A stretch of 54,195 nt of DNA from Compostibacillus humi (GTDB taxonomy: Bacteria; Bacillota; Bacilli; Bacillales; Amphibacillaceae). The notes under the pieces are model-generated. The model had not been told where the DNA came from, did not search any database, and saw only the letters and a list, made by a program, of their open reading frames with translations. A program made the translations under genes and the position numbers. The stretch is taken from NCBI RefSeq assembly GCF_014637175.1, contig NZ_BMEV01000015.1, forward strand, positions 1 to 54,195, in the 5' to 3' direction. Of this stretch, positions 36,611 to 47,260 are shown piece after piece. Position 1 is the first letter of the stretch. Each line of letters begins with the position of its first letter.

Positions 36611-37090
36611 ATGTACTGGTACTATATCATTGCAACGATCATCGTCCTATTGGATCAATGGACCAAATGGCTTATTGTCCGGAGGATGGAAATTGGAGAG
36701 AGTATTCCCGTCATCGATGGCTTTTTTCATATAACTTCCCATCGTAATCAAGGGGCAGCATGGGGCATATTACAGGGACAAATGCTTTTTTTCTATATTG
36801 TGACCACAGTTGTCATCGTTGCCATCGTTTATTACTTGCAAAAATACGGGAAAAATGACAAATGGGTCGGCATCAGTTTAGGAATAATTTTAGGCGGAGC
36901 AATCGGGAATTTTATCGACCGTCTTTTTCGGCAGGAAGTAGTAGACTTTCTCGATTTTTATATATTTAATTACAACTTTCCTATTTTTAACGTAGCTGAC
37001 TCTGCCTTGACAGTTGGCGTTATTCTCTTTATTATTGCTACGATTTTGGATGAACGGAAGAAAGGAAAGGCAAAAAATGTCAACCTATAA
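36611..37090 (+). CDS. lspA: Lipoprotein signal peptidase (signal peptidase II)
   Basis: LspA cleaves the signal peptide of diacylglyceryl-modified prolipoproteins in the membrane. The 159-residue protein has four membrane helices, the conserved DQWTKW (about 15-20), [12 protein letters not shown], and the catalytic aspartates in GNFIDR (Asp103) and NVADSALT (Asp130). CGGAGG lies about eight bases before the ATG. Its 3' end overlaps rluD by 14 bases, as is common in Bacillaceae. Confidence 0.96.
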   Translation: MYWYYIIATIIVLLDQWTKWLIVRRMEIGESIPVIDGFFHITSHRNQGAAWGILQGQMLFFYIVTTVVIVAIVYYLQKYGKNDKWVGISLGIILGGAIGNFIDRLFRQEVVDFLDFYIFNYNFPIFNVADSALTVGVILFIIATILDERKKGKAKNVNL

Positions 37091-37988
37091 TTATGAAGTG
37101 ACAGAAGAACAGGCAAAAAAGCGAATCGATAAATTATTAGCTGAACAGCTGGAAGAGGTGTCCCGTTCCCAAATTCAGCTATGGATTGAACAAGGACACG
37201 TCACTGTAAACAGTAAAGAAGTAAAGGCCAATTATAAATGTCAGGCTGGGGATAACATTCAATGGTCGATTCCCGAAACGGAACCGTTACAAGTGGAGGC
37301 AGAAAATATTCCTTTACATATTCTTTATGAAGATGCGGATGTGCTCGTAGTAAATAAACCAAGAGGAGTGGTTGTCCATCCGTCGGCAGGGCATGAGACG
37401 GGCACGTTAGTAAATGCATTATTGCACCATTGTAACGATTTATCGGGAATCAATGGGATTGAAAGACCGGGCATTGTCCACCGGATTGATAAAGACACTA
37501 GCGGTCTCTTAGTTGTAGCGAAAAATGATTATGCCCATATCCATCTGTCAAAACAGCTTTCAGAGAAACGAGTGGAAAGAAAATATGAAGCGATTGTTCA
37601 TGGAGCAATTCCCCATGAAAAGGGACTGGTAGAAGCTCCGATTGGCAGGGACCCGAAAGACCGACAGCGCATGGCGGTAACGGAAAAAGGCAAGCCGGCC
37701 ATTACCCATTTTCGTGTCATTGAACGGTTTCCCGATTACACCCATATTGAATGTGCATTGGAGACTGGCAGAACCCACCAGATTCGTGTTCACATGAAAT
37801 ATATCGGTTATCCTCTGTTAGGCGACCCGAAATATGGCCCGCGGAAAACATGGGATACAAATGGCCAAATCCTTCATGCTAAAAAGTTAGGTTTTCTGCA
37901 TCCGCGCAAGAAAGAATGGATGGAATTCGAAACAGAGCTCCCGGAGTATTTTACAGAAGTGCTGGAGCAAATAAAGAAAACGTATTGA
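37077..37988 (+). CDS. rluD: RluD-type 23S rRNA pseudouridine synthase (YlyB)
   Basis: The enzyme converts uridines of 23S rRNA (helix 69 in the E. coli counterpart) to pseudouridine. The 303-residue protein has an N-terminal S4 domain (about 14-60) and the RluA-type catalytic motif [11 protein letters not shown] with the nucleophile Asp138, followed by GRTHQIRVH (residues about 243-251) and GDPKYGP. AAAGGAAAGG precedes the ATG inside lspA. The pyr promoter begins on its stop codon. Confidence 0.93.
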   Translation: MSTYNYEVTEEQAKKRIDKLLAEQLEEVSRSQIQLWIEQGHVTVNSKEVKANYKCQAGDNIQWSIPETEPLQVEAENIPLHILYEDADVLVVNKPRGVVVHPSAGHETGTLVNALLHHCNDLSGINGIERPGIVHRIDKDTSGLLVVAKNDYAHIHLSKQLSEKRVERKYEAIVHGAIPHEKGLVEAPIGRDPKDRQRMAVTEKGKPAITHFRVIERFPDYTHIECALETGRTHQIRVHMKYIGYPLLGDPKYGPRKTWDTNGQILHAKKLGFLHPRKKEWMEFETELPEYFTEVLEQIKKTY

Positions 37989-38013
37989 CTTTTGCCGGAA
38001 GCTTTGGAATAAT
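37985..38013 (+). promoter_or_regulatory. Sigma-A promoter of the pyr operon
   Basis: TTGACT and AATAAT are separated by 17 bases. The -35 overlaps the rluD stop codon. Transcription would begin about 20 bases before the PyrR-binding loop. Confidence 0.75.
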
Positions 38014-38041
38014 GAACGAAGAAGTGAATAAGAGCTTTTAA

Positions 38042-38116
38042 TTTAGTCCCGTGAGGCTAAAAAGGAATCGTTGCGGTAATATGCCCTTTTTTCCTCTGTG
38101 GAGAAAAGGGTTTTTT
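38042..38116 (+). promoter_or_regulatory. PyrR attenuator 1 (5' leader of the pyr operon)
   Basis: The PyrR-binding hairpin TTTAGTCCCGTGAGGCTAAA (38042-38061) matches the known loop AGUCCnGnGAGGyU. A terminator follows: CCCTTTT and AAAAGGG (38084-38110) plus TTTTTT. With UMP or UTP bound, PyrR stabilises this anti-antiterminator and transcription stops before pyrR. Confidence 0.93.
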
Positions 38117-38130
38117 CGTCAGACGGATGA

Positions 38131-38688
<558 letters not shown>

Positions 38689-38705
38689 ATAAACACAACT
38701 TTTAA

Positions 38706-38804
38706 TTAAATCCAGAGAGATTTAAAAGGTTGTAACTGGTGAAACGTGTATGGATTATACTGCACGTCTGACTCCTTGCAGCCTTTTTGCAAGGAGTTTT
38801 TTTT
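38706..38804 (+). promoter_or_regulatory. PyrR attenuator 2 between pyrR and pyrB
   Basis: AAATCCAGAGAGATTT (38708-38723) is a PyrR-binding loop with one departure from AnUCCnGnGAGGyU. The terminator is CTCCTTGCA and TGCAAGGAG (38772-38796) followed by eight T residues. A competing antiterminator would use the stretch between them. Confidence 0.9.
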
Positions 38805-38834
38805 ATAACCATCATTTCTACTAAAGGAGGAGCC

Positions 38835-39755
38835 ATGAAACATTTTATTTCTGTAGATTCATTGTCGAAGGAAGAAATTTTCCGCCTGCTGCATCAAGCG
38901 CAAAAATTGCAAAAGAATCCGGAAAGAATGAAGGAAAAATTCTTTGTGTCCAATTTGTTTTTTGAACCGAGCACTAGGACGAAAATGAGCTTTATTATCG
39001 CCCAAAAAAAACTCGGTCTCGATATTGTGGAGTTTCACCCTGATTCTTCCAGTCTATTAAAGGGGGAAACGTTATACGATACGGCAAAAACGCTGGAAGC
39101 AATTGGCGTTCAGCTGCTCGTTATCCGCCATCAAGCCGATAATTGGTTTTCTGATTTACAGCAGTTAAACATCCCGGTTATCAATGCAGGTGCCGGAAAA
39201 GCGGAGCACCCGACCCAATGTATGTCCGATTTGCTAACGATATATCAAGAGTTTGGCAGTTTCCAAGGGTTAAACATTGTGATTGCCGGTGACATCAAGC
39301 ATAGCCGTGTCGCCCATTCCAATGCAAAGGCTTTAACACGGCTGGGGGCTCAGGTCTATTTTAGTGCTGCACCTGAATTCCGGGCAGAGGAATTAGACAT
39401 TCCTTATGTTTCAATGGACGAAGCAGTTGAAATTGCGGATGTGCTCATGCTTTTAAGGGTTCAGCACGAACGGCATATGAACAAAATGGAAACGTCCAAT
39501 TATTTAAACAGATTCGGCTTAACGAAGGAGCGGGAAAAGAAAATGAAGGAGAAGGCGATCATTATGCACCCGGCTCCGGTCAATCGCGGTGTTGAAATCG
39601 ATAGTGATTTAGTAGAGTGCGGGCGCTCCCGAATATTTAAACAGATGGAAAATGGTGTAGGAATTCGAATGGCAATTATGTTAACGATATTGGAAGAATG
39701 GGGGAAGAAGGATGAAAACATTAATTACGAACGGAAAAATTTTGCTGCCATCTGA
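38835..39755 (+). CDS. pyrB: Aspartate carbamoyltransferase catalytic chain PyrB
   Basis: PyrB condenses carbamoyl phosphate and aspartate to carbamoyl aspartate, the first committed pyrimidine step. The 306-residue protein has the carbamoyl-phosphate motif FEPSTRTKMSF (STRT at 46-49) and HPTQCMSDLLT, VAGDIKHSRVAHSN-type, and MHPAPVNRGVEI signatures. AAAGGAGGAG precedes the ATG. No regulatory subunit (pyrI) is present, as in other Bacillaceae. Its 3' end overlaps pyrC by 44 bases, longer than the usual few bases. Confidence 0.97.
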   Translation: MKHFISVDSLSKEEIFRLLHQAQKLQKNPERMKEKFFVSNLFFEPSTRTKMSFIIAQKKLGLDIVEFHPDSSSLLKGETLYDTAKTLEAIGVQLLVIRHQADNWFSDLQQLNIPVINAGAGKAEHPTQCMSDLLTIYQEFGSFQGLNIVIAGDIKHSRVAHSNAKALTRLGAQVYFSAAPEFRAEELDIPYVSMDEAVEIADVLMLLRVQHERHMNKMETSNYLNRFGLTKEREKKMKEKAIIMHPAPVNRGVEIDSDLVECGRSRIFKQMENGVGIRMAIMLTILEEWGKKDENINYERKNFAAI

Positions 39756-41007
39756 CCGAACGGAACATTGTGACATTTTAATTGAAAATGGCCGGATTGT
39801 CCAAATGGGCGAAAAAATCGAAGCAAGTGCAGACAAAGTGATTGATGCCGAAGGAAATATGGTGTTTCCAGGATTCGTCGACGTTCACGTCCATTTAAGG
39901 GAACCGGGCGGAGAAGAGAAGGAGACGATACTAACAGGGACGAAAGCAGCAGCAAGAGGCGGTTTTACCCTCGTCTGCACCATGCCAAATACGAATCCTG
40001 TTCCTGATAACGAAGAAACGGTCCAGGAGCTTTTTGCAAAAATAGAGGAAAAAGCGACGGTACGGGTTCTGCCGTACGCTTCGATAACGAAGGGCTTACA
40101 AGGTGAGGAATTGACCGATATGGACACCTTGAGCCGAATGGGAGTATTTGCCTTTACTGATGACGGGGTTGGGGTTCAACGAACAGACCAAATGCTTGAA
40201 GCAATGAAACGGGCTGCGAAAAACAACAAGTCCATCGTTGCCCATTGTGAAGATAATACTGTTGTAGGCGGCGGGGTTGTCCATGATGGAGAAGTGAAGG
40301 AAAGGTTGCAACTGCCAGGAATTCCTTCCATCAGTGAATCGGTGCAAATTGCCCGGGATGTGCTTCTTGCCGAATCAGCTGGATGCCATTACCACGTCTG
40401 CCATGTAAGTACAAAGGAATCTGTACGGGTTATTCGGGATGCGAAACGAGCTGGAATACGGGTTACTGCGGAAGTAACTCCGCATCATCTGCTGCTGAAT
40501 GAAGAAGATATCCCAAATGACGATGCCAATTATAAAATGAATCCGCCGCTTCGTTCCAAAGAAGACCAGGAGGCGCTTTTGGAAGGGCTGTTAGACGGAA
40601 CGATTGATTTTATTGCAACGGACCATGCTCCCCATACCGAAAGAGAAAAAGAAAAAGGCATGCTCAAAGCTCCATTTGGCATTGTCGGCTTGGAAACAGC
40701 ATTTCCCTTGTTGTATACCTGCTTTGTCAAAAAGAATATTTTTTCCTTAAACCAGCTAGTCAATTGGCTGACAGCAAAACCTTGTGAAGTTTTTCGCCTC
40801 CCATATGGAAAATTGACAATCGGAGAAAAGGCCGATTTAACGATCATCGATTTGGAGAAAGAATGGGTTATTGAAAAGGAGAAGTTCCTCTCCAAAGGGA
40901 AAAATACACCTTTTGACCGTTGGAACGTATCCGGATCCGTCATGTTGACAATGGTTGACGGAGAAGTCGTGTATAAACAGGAAAACAGTGGTATTCTTTC
41001 AAACTAA
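39712..41007 (+). CDS. pyrC: Dihydroorotase PyrC
   Basis: PyrC cyclises carbamoyl aspartate to dihydroorotate at a metal site. The 431-residue protein is a class I dihydroorotase with the metal motif HVHLREPG (59-66), zinc-binding His residues in IVAHCED and CHVSTKES, and the catalytic Asp in IATDHAPHT (about 305). GGGGGAAGAAGG precedes the ATG, inside pyrB. After it comes carB; carA, which normally intervenes, is missing. Confidence 0.97.
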   Translation: MKTLITNGKILLPSDRTEHCDILIENGRIVQMGEKIEASADKVIDAEGNMVFPGFVDVHVHLREPGGEEKETILTGTKAAARGGFTLVCTMPNTNPVPDNEETVQELFAKIEEKATVRVLPYASITKGLQGEELTDMDTLSRMGVFAFTDDGVGVQRTDQMLEAMKRAAKNNKSIVAHCEDNTVVGGGVVHDGEVKERLQLPGIPSISESVQIARDVLLAESAGCHYHVCHVSTKESVRVIRDAKRAGIRVTAEVTPHHLLLNEEDIPNDDANYKMNPPLRSKEDQEALLEGLLDGTIDFIATDHAPHTEREKEKGMLKAPFGIVGLETAFPLLYTCFVKKNIFSLNQLVNWLTAKPCEVFRLPYGKLTIGEKADLTIIDLEKEWVIEKEKFLSKGKNTPFDRWNVSGSVMLTMVDGEVVYKQENSGILSN

Positions 41008-41027
41008 GAAAAAAGAGGTGGGTATCC

Positions 41028-44000
41028 ATGCCGAAAAACACATCGATTAGCAGTATTCTCGTCATCGGTTCTGGTCCGATCATCATTGGTCAGGCAGCCG
41101 AATTTGACTATTCAGGAACTCAAGCATGTCAAGCGTTAAAGGAAGAAGGCTATACGGTTCTTTTAGTGAATTCCAATCCGGCGACGATTATGACGGATCC
41201 GGCAGTTGCCGACAAAGTTTACATGGAGCCGTTAACGGTCGAGTTCTTAACAAAAATTATCGCCCGGGAGCGTCCGGATGCCCTGCTTCCAACTTTGGGC
41301 GGGCAGACCGGGCTGAATCTGGCTCTAAAGCTGAAAACAGAAGGAGTATTGGATAAATATGATGTGAAGCTGTTAGGCACCTCTCTTGAATCCATTGAGA
41401 AAGGGGAAGATCGGGAAAAGTTCCGTGAATTAATGAAGAAAATTGGTGAACCGGTGCCAGAGAGCAGAATAGTCCATAGGGTGGATGAAGCAGTACAATT
41501 TGCTGAAGAAATCGGTTACCCGCTTATCGTCCGTCCTGCCTACACTTTAGGAGGGACGGGCGGCGGAATATGCCGCAATGAAAAGGAATTGCGGGAAGTA
41601 ACCGAGAGCGGATTGAACAATTCCCGAGTGAACCAATGTCTGATTGAACGAAATATAAGCGGCTGGAAAGAAGTGGAATTTGAAGTCATCCGGGATCGAA
41701 AAAATCAGGCTATTATTGTTTGTGACATGGAAAATATTGACCCTGTCGGTATACATACCGGCGATTCCATCGTCGTTGCCCCGTCCCAAACTTTAAAGCG
41801 TGAAGCACTAGAGCTTTTAAAAAGCGCATCGTTAAAAATCGTGCAGGCATTGGAAATTGAAGGTGGCTGCAACGTCCAGCTAGCCTTGGATCCGGAAAGT
41901 CTCAATTACTATGTCATTGAAGTCAACCCGCGGGTCAGCCGATCCTCCGCCCTGGCATCAAAAGCAACCGGATATCCGATTGCGAAAGTTACAGCCAAAA
42001 TTGCTGTCGGCTATACACTCGATGAAATAAACGATACGGTAACGGACAAAAAAAATATGTATTATGAACCGGAATTAGATTATATCGTGACGAAATTTCC
42101 CCGGTTTCCATTTGATAAATTTACAAAAGCTGATAAACGATTAGGAACACAGATGAAAGCAACGGGAGAAGTGATGGCGATAGGCAATTCTTTCGCCGAA
42201 TCCTTCCTTAAAGGAATCCGTTCGTTAGAGATTGGCACAACAGAATTATGGAATGAAGCGCTGGAAGAAATGGACGAGGAAGAAATTGTTGAACGGCTGA
42301 AGCAAGCAGACCATGAACGCATTTTCGTCATCGGAGAGGCCTTTCGGCGACGATTTACGATAGATGAAGTTTTTCGCCATACGAAAATAGACCGTTATTT
42401 TCTCTCCCATATTGAAGAGCTTGTCCGTTTTGAAGAAAAAGTGAAAGAAAATAAAAATTCGATGAAAATATTACGTCAGGCGAAAAAACTCGGTATCTCC
42501 GACCGGCAAATTGCCCGGCTTTGGGAAATTACAGAAGATGAAGTGTATGAAAAACGGCTGTCCGCGGGGATTGTACCAGGATATAAATATGCGGATACGA
42601 AAACATCGGCCGGAGCATCACAGGTCCCTTGCTGCTACAGCACGTATGAAGCGGAGAAGAAGCCAATCCATTCCGGTAAAAAGAAAGTCCTTGTCCTCGG
42701 ATCGGGACCGATTCGCATCGGCCAAGGAATTGAGTTTGACTATGCCAGCGTTCATTCTGTTTTGGCAATTAAAGAAATGGGCTATGAAGCAATCATGATC
42801 AACAATAACCCGGAAACGGTTTCCACCGATTATTCCGTTGCCGACAAACTATATTTTGAACCGTTAACGGTAGAGGATGTCATGCACGTCGTCCATTTGG
42901 AACAGCCAGAAGGAGTCATCGTCCAGTTTGGCGGTCAAACAGCAATTAATCTGGCGGAAGGGCTGGAAAAGCGGGGGGTCAGCATCCTCGGTACGAGTTT
43001 GGATTCCACCGATCGGGCAGAAAACCGGGACCGTTTTGAAACATTGCTCGATGAACTCTCCATTTTGCGGCCGAAAGGGAAGGGAGTCTTCGGAATTGAA
43101 GAAGCAGAAAGGGCAGCTGAATCGATTGGTTTTCCAGTGCTCGTCCGTCCATCTTACGTTATCGGCGGCAGTAACATGGAAATTGTCTATACCTTGGAAG
43201 AACTGCGGAATTATTTCCATAAACTGGATGAAACCGTCCAAAGCAATCCAATTTTAATCGATAAGTATATTACGGGGATTGAAGCAGAAGTAGATGCGAT
43301 TAGTGACGGTGAAACGACAATTATTCCCGGAATAATGGAGCATATTGAACGTTCCGGCGTCCATTCAGGAGATTCCATTGCGGTCTATCCGCCTCAGCAA
43401 ATTAATGTACACCAGCAGCAAAAAATTGTTGAAGCCGCAAAGAAAATATCAGAAACATTGCGAGTGAAAGGATTAATTAACATTCAATTTATTATTGAAA
43501 ACGAAGAAGTTTATGTATTGGAAGTAAATCCACGGGCAAGCCGCACCATCCCTTTTCTCAGCAAAATTACGGGAGTGCCGATGGCAAATCTTGCTACGAA
43601 ATGTATTTTAGGCAGGAAGTTGAGGGATATGGGCTATTCATCAGGATTGCTGGACGAAGTGGGCGGAGTAGCTGTAAAAGTTCCCGTCTTCTCCTTCGCA
43701 AAATTGCGTAGCGTTGATACGTTTCTCGGTCCGGAGATGAAATCAACCGGGGAAGCGATCGGCTATGACCGGATATTGGAAAAAGCATTGTACAAAGGCC
43801 TCATCGCATCAAATATTGAAGTGCCGGATGAAGGAGGAGTTTTAGTTACGGTAGCTGACAAGGATAAGGTAGAAATGCTGGATATTGCAGCACATTTTTA
43901 CCGCCTTGGCTTTGATATTTATGCAACGGAAGGTACTGCCAACGTACTGCATAAGCACGGTATCCGGGCGGAAAAAGTAGACAAAGTCGGGACGGAAAAG

Positions 44001-44228
44001 CCGAATGTCTTATCCATTATTAAAGAAGGAAAAGTTCAGTTTGTCATTAATACGCTAAATTCCGGGAAAAAGCCCCGCTCGGACGGGTTTTTGATCCGAA
44101 GACATGCGGCTGAACACGGTATTCCATGCCTGACAAACCTCGATACGGCGAAGGCCATTTTGAAAGTAATTGACTCCAACGTGTTACACGTTCAGCCAAT
44201 AACAGGAAAAGGGGCAGTGAAGGCGTAA
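41028..44228 (+). CDS. carB: Carbamoyl-phosphate synthase large chain (pyrimidine-specific)
   Basis: CarB (PyrAB) makes carbamoyl phosphate from bicarbonate, ammonia and two ATP; ammonia normally arrives by tunnel from the glutaminase subunit CarA. The 1066-residue protein has two homologous ATP-grasp halves, each opening with a GSGPIxIGQ motif ([18 protein letters not shown] near residue 13 and [17 protein letters not shown] near 557). An oligomerisation region and a C-terminal MGS-like allosteric domain follow (about 930-1066). AGAGGTGGG precedes the ATG. All catalytic segments look intact, but no carA is present in the operon, which is unusual. Confidence 0.97.
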   Translation: MPKNTSISSILVIGSGPIIIGQAAEFDYSGTQACQALKEEGYTVLLVNSNPATIMTDPAVADKVYMEPLTVEFLTKIIARERPDALLPTLGGQTGLNLALKLKTEGVLDKYDVKLLGTSLESIEKGEDREKFRELMKKIGEPVPESRIVHRVDEAVQFAEEIGYPLIVRPAYTLGGTGGGICRNEKELREVTESGLNNSRVNQCLIERNISGWKEVEFEVIRDRKNQAIIVCDMENIDPVGIHTGDSIVVAPSQTLKREALELLKSASLKIVQALEIEGGCNVQLALDPESLNYYVIEVNPRVSRSSALASKATGYPIAKVTAKIAVGYTLDEINDTVTDKKNMYYEPELDYIVTKFPRFPFDKFTKADKRLGTQMKATGEVMAIGNSFAESFLKGIRSLEIGTTELWNEALEEMDEEEIVERLKQADHERIFVIGEAFRRRFTIDEVFRHTKIDRYFLSHIEELVRFEEKVKENKNSMKILRQAKKLGISDRQIARLWEITEDEVYEKRLSAGIVPGYKYADTKTSAGASQVPCCYSTYEAEKKPIHSGKKKVLVLGSGPIRIGQGIEFDYASVHSVLAIKEMGYEAIMINNNPETVSTDYSVADKLYFEPLTVEDVMHVVHLEQPEGVIVQFGGQTAINLAEGLEKRGVSILGTSLDSTDRAENRDRFETLLDELSILRPKGKGVFGIEEAERAAESIGFPVLVRPSYVIGGSNMEIVYTLEELRNYFHKLDETVQSNPILIDKYITGIEAEVDAISDGETTIIPGIMEHIERSGVHSGDSIAVYPPQQINVHQQQKIVEAAKKISETLRVKGLINIQFIIENEEVYVLEVNPRASRTIPFLSKITGVPMANLATKCILGRKLRDMGYSSGLLDEVGGVAVKVPVFSFAKLRSVDTFLGPEMKSTGEAIGYDRILEKALYKGLIASNIEVPDEGGVLVTVADKDKVEMLDIAAHFYRLGFDIYATEGTANVLHKHGIRAEKVDKVGTEKPNVLSIIKEGKVQFVINTLNSGKKPRSDGFLIRRHAAEHGIPCLTNLDTAKAILKVIDSNVLHVQPITGKGAVKA

Positions 44229-44980
44229 TGAAAAGAGAAAAAATGACCGTTCTCTCTATTAGTCCGCTTGCAAAGGACACGGTAGAGATGGTACTGAAAA
44301 CGAAGAATGCAGTTAGAAAGGCAAAGCCTGGTCAATTTTTGTACTTTCAGCTTCCAGGCCATACACTCCGAAGACCGATTTCCATTGCAGCTATAGATAA
44401 AGAAAGTGGAACTGTCACGATTATCTTTAAAGTGACGGGAAAAGGAACTGAACTTATGGCAACATTGCCCCCCGGTTCCGTACTAGATGCCATCGGTCCA
44501 AACGGAAATCCTTTTCCGGCGGATGAGAATGGCAGCAATGCTGTATTATTGATCGGCGGAGGGATTGGCGTTCCGCCCCTATACTGCCTGGGGAAACATT
44601 TCTGTGCGCAAGGCGTGAAAGTATATTCGGTTCTTGGTTTTCAGTCCCGGGAATATGTTTTTTACGAAGAAAAATTCCGGAAACTGGGGGAGACGGTTAT
44701 TGTAACGGATGACGGTTCATACGGAGAAAAGGGATTTGTTACCGATGTCTTGCACCGGTTCAAGCTTTACGACACTTATTTTGCATGCGGTCCATTAATG
44801 ATGTTAAAGGCGGTAACGAAACAATTAGAGGACGTGCCCGGATTTATTTCGATGGAAGAACGGATGGGCTGCGGCATTGGCGCTTGTTATGCCTGTATCA
44901 TCGAAGCAAATACGGAGGAAGGTTACAAAAAAATTTGTTCCGACGGTCCAGTCTTCAGAGCAGGGGAGGTACTGCTATGA
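44228..44980 (+). CDS. pyrK: Dihydroorotate dehydrogenase B, electron-transfer subunit PyrK
   Basis: PyrK carries FAD and a [2Fe-2S] cluster and passes electrons from PyrD to NAD+. The 250-residue protein has the FAD motif [10 protein letters not shown] (about 54-63), the NAD-binding [10 protein letters not shown] (about 111-120) and four cluster cysteines in [13 protein letters not shown] and KKICSDGP (about 215-238). Its ATG shares one base with the carB stop codon (TAATG), so translation is coupled. With PyrD it forms the class 1B enzyme. Confidence 0.95.
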   Translation: MKREKMTVLSISPLAKDTVEMVLKTKNAVRKAKPGQFLYFQLPGHTLRRPISIAAIDKESGTVTIIFKVTGKGTELMATLPPGSVLDAIGPNGNPFPADENGSNAVLLIGGGIGVPPLYCLGKHFCAQGVKVYSVLGFQSREYVFYEEKFRKLGETVIVTDDGSYGEKGFVTDVLHRFKLYDTYFACGPLMMLKAVTKQLEDVPGFISMEERMGCGIGACYACIIEANTEEGYKKICSDGPVFRAGEVLL

Positions 44981-45891
44981 CTTCATTACAGGTGAATATG
45001 GCCGGTTTAACATTAAAAAACCCGATTATGCCTGCTTCCGGCTGCTTTGGATTTGGCAAGGAGTACAGCCAGTTTTTTGATTTGAATAAACTTGGGGCGA
45101 TTGTCATGAAGGCGGCAACTTTGGAAAAACGACTTGGCAATCCTACGCCCCGAGTTGCTGAAACGCCGTCCGGCATGTTAAATGCCATCGGACTGCAAAA
45201 TCCAGGAGTGGATAACATTATTCGGGATGAGCTTCCCTTTCTCTCCCAGTTTAACAGCGTCATTATCGCCAATGTGGCAGGAACGACGATTGAAGAATAC
45301 GAAGAAGTGGCAAAGAAACTTAGCGCTACAGGCCAAGTAGATGCGCTGGAGCTGAATATATCATGCCCCAATGTAAAAGAGGGCGGGATTCAATTTGGGC
45401 AGGATCCGGAGTTGGCAAAGATAGTGACAGAAAGGGTAAAAAGAGCCACCCATCTTCCGGTGTTTGTGAAACTGTCTCCGAATGTGGCAGATATTGTTTC
45501 CATGGCAAAGGCGGCAGAAGAGGCCGGTGCTGACGGTCTGTCCATGATTAATACGATTACAGGGATGCAAATCCACTTGCCGACAAAGCGCCCGCTCCTG
45601 GCGAACAATACGGGCGGTTTATCCGGCCCGGCAATAAAACCTGTAGCAATTCGGATGATTTATGAAGTGTATCCCCACGTTTCCATTCCTATTATCGGGA
45701 TGGGGGGAATTTCCAGTGCGGAAGATGCGGTCGAATTTTTGCTGGCAGGTGCCAGTGCGGTAGCCATCGGCACGGCTAATTTTCAAAATCCCTGCATTTG
45801 CCCGGAAATAATCGAAGAACTGCCTAAAGTATTGCAAAAATATGGTTTTAATACAGTAGAAGAGGCAATCGGAAAGGCGGTGAACCGATGA
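44977..45891 (+). CDS. pyrD: Dihydroorotate dehydrogenase B (NAD+), catalytic subunit PyrD
   Basis: PyrD oxidises dihydroorotate to orotate with FMN, class 1B. The 304-residue TIM-barrel protein has [12 protein letters not shown] (about 16-27), the catalytic-base cysteine loop in [13 protein letters not shown], and C-terminal FMN phosphate-binding [21 protein letters not shown] precedes the ATG, which overlaps the pyrK stop by four bases (ATGA). A longer in-frame start at 44785 lies inside pyrK and was rejected. Confidence 0.97.
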   Translation: MTSLQVNMAGLTLKNPIMPASGCFGFGKEYSQFFDLNKLGAIVMKAATLEKRLGNPTPRVAETPSGMLNAIGLQNPGVDNIIRDELPFLSQFNSVIIANVAGTTIEEYEEVAKKLSATGQVDALELNISCPNVKEGGIQFGQDPELAKIVTERVKRATHLPVFVKLSPNVADIVSMAKAAEEAGADGLSMINTITGMQIHLPTKRPLLANNTGGLSGPAIKPVAIRMIYEVYPHVSIPIIGMGGISSAEDAVEFLLAGASAVAIGTANFQNPCICPEIIEELPKVLQKYGFNTVEEAIGKAVNR

Positions 45892-46580
45892 ACAAGCTGT
45901 TTCTTGCACTCGATTTTCCGACATGGGCAGAAGCCGAGCAGTTTTTGCGAAAGCATGAGCTAGAAAAAATTCCGGTGAAAGTCGGAATGGAACTGTATTA
46001 CCGCGAAGGTCCGATGATCATCGAAAAATTGAAGGAAATGGATTGTCCGATATTTCTGGACTTAAAATTATATGACATTCCAACAACGGTTTATCGGGCA
46101 ATGAAAAATATTGCCAGACTCGGCGTAGATTTCGTTAATGTGCATGCCCTTGGCGGAGGGGAAATGATTGCACGGGCGAAAGAAGGACTTTCAAGCGGGG
46201 GAATGGATACGAAGCTGCTTGCGGTTACGCTGCTCACGTCTATGGATGAAGAACGAATGACACGAGAATTGAACATGAAAGGCTCTTTAGCAGAAAATGT
46301 CGTGCATCTCGCCTGCCTGGCACAAAAAAATGGGGCGGACGGTGTTGTCTGTTCCGTTCATGAAGCAGAACAAATAAAAAAGGCATGCGGGGAATCATTT
46401 TTAACGGTCACCCCTGGCATTCGCTCGGAAAAAAGTGCAACTCATGATCAGAAAAGGATTGCGACCCCTGCAATCGCTAAGGAAAAGGGAGCAGACATCC
46501 TCGTTGTCGGCAGAACGATTACAGAGGCGGAGAATCCGAAACAGATGTACGAGACGATGATAAAGGAGTGGGAATTGTGA
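45888..46580 (+). CDS. pyrF: Orotidine 5'-phosphate decarboxylase PyrF
   Basis: PyrF decarboxylates OMP to UMP, the last step of the pathway. The 230-residue TIM-barrel protein has the catalytic DLKLYDIP motif (Asp58, Lys60, Asp63) and [16 protein letters not shown] for phosphate binding. GAAAGGCGG precedes the ATG, which overlaps the pyrD stop by four bases. It is in turn coupled to pyrE. Confidence 0.97.
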   Translation: MNKLFLALDFPTWAEAEQFLRKHELEKIPVKVGMELYYREGPMIIEKLKEMDCPIFLDLKLYDIPTTVYRAMKNIARLGVDFVNVHALGGGEMIARAKEGLSSGGMDTKLLAVTLLTSMDEERMTRELNMKGSLAENVVHLACLAQKNGADGVVCSVHEAEQIKKACGESFLTVTPGIRSEKSATHDQKRIATPAIAKEKGADILVVGRTITEAENPKQMYETMIKEWEL

Positions 46581-47200
46581 AAAATCTGTCCAAAGAAATC
46601 CTTCATGACTTATTGAAAATTCAGGCGGTACAAATTAATCCGGATGAATTTTTCACCTGGACATCGGGAATAAAATCCCCTATCTATTGTGATAATCGGC
46701 TAACGATGTCTTATCCGGAAATACGCAGGAAAATAACTGGCGCATTTTTACAGATGATTGAGGAAATGGACGTCCGCCCGGATTTCATCGCCGGCTGTGC
46801 TACGGCAGGAATTCCTCATGCAGCATGGCTGGCAGAGAAATTGGACCTTCCCCTTGTTTACGTCCGGTCAGAACGAAAAGCGCACGGCAAAAAAAATCAA
46901 ATCGAAGGAACGTTCAGAAAAGGGCAAAGAGCTATTGTAATTGAAGATTTAATTTCCACCGGCACTTCATCCATTGAAACAGCACTTGCACTAAGAAAGG
47001 AAGGGGCAGAAGTAGCTGGAGTGCTTGCTATCTTTTCCTACGGGCTAGATCGGGCAAAATATCAATTTGAAGCTGCCGATTTAATCTACACTGCGATTAC
47101 CAATTATGATGAATGCATTTCCCTGCTGAAAGAAAAGGGAAGCATTGGTAAGGAGCAATGGAAGGCATTAGTTACATGGCGAGAGCAATTAAATGGATGA
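46577..47200 (+). CDS. pyrE: Orotate phosphoribosyltransferase PyrE
   Basis: PyrE joins orotate to PRPP, forming OMP. The 207-residue protein has [12 protein letters not shown] (orotate site), [12 protein letters not shown] and the PRPP motif [13 protein letters not shown] (about 117-129). The GTG eight bases after AAAGGAG was chosen; a GTG nine bases earlier overlaps that site. The start overlaps the pyrF stop (GTGA). It closes the pyr operon; no terminator is obvious before the next gene. Confidence 0.95.
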   Translation: MKNLSKEILHDLLKIQAVQINPDEFFTWTSGIKSPIYCDNRLTMSYPEIRRKITGAFLQMIEEMDVRPDFIAGCATAGIPHAAWLAEKLDLPLVYVRSERKAHGKKNQIEGTFRKGQRAIVIEDLISTGTSSIETALALRKEGAEVAGVLAIFSYGLDRAKYQFEAADLIYTAITNYDECISLLKEKGSIGKEQWKALVTWREQLNG

Positions 47201-47217
47201 AGAACGTGCAGATTCGC

Positions 47218-47251
47218 TATAATTAAAAAAGTCTGATACTATCGATGATAG
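47218..47251 (+). promoter_or_regulatory. Promoter -10 and operator-like dyad of the LysR-type gene
   Basis: TATAAT (47218-47223) follows the pyrE stop without a clear -35. Downstream, CTATC-GAT-GATAG (47239-47251) is a perfect 13-base dyad that ends on the Shine-Dalgarno of the regulator. Its position suggests autoregulation. Confidence 0.4.
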
Positions 47252-47260
47252 GTGATTACA

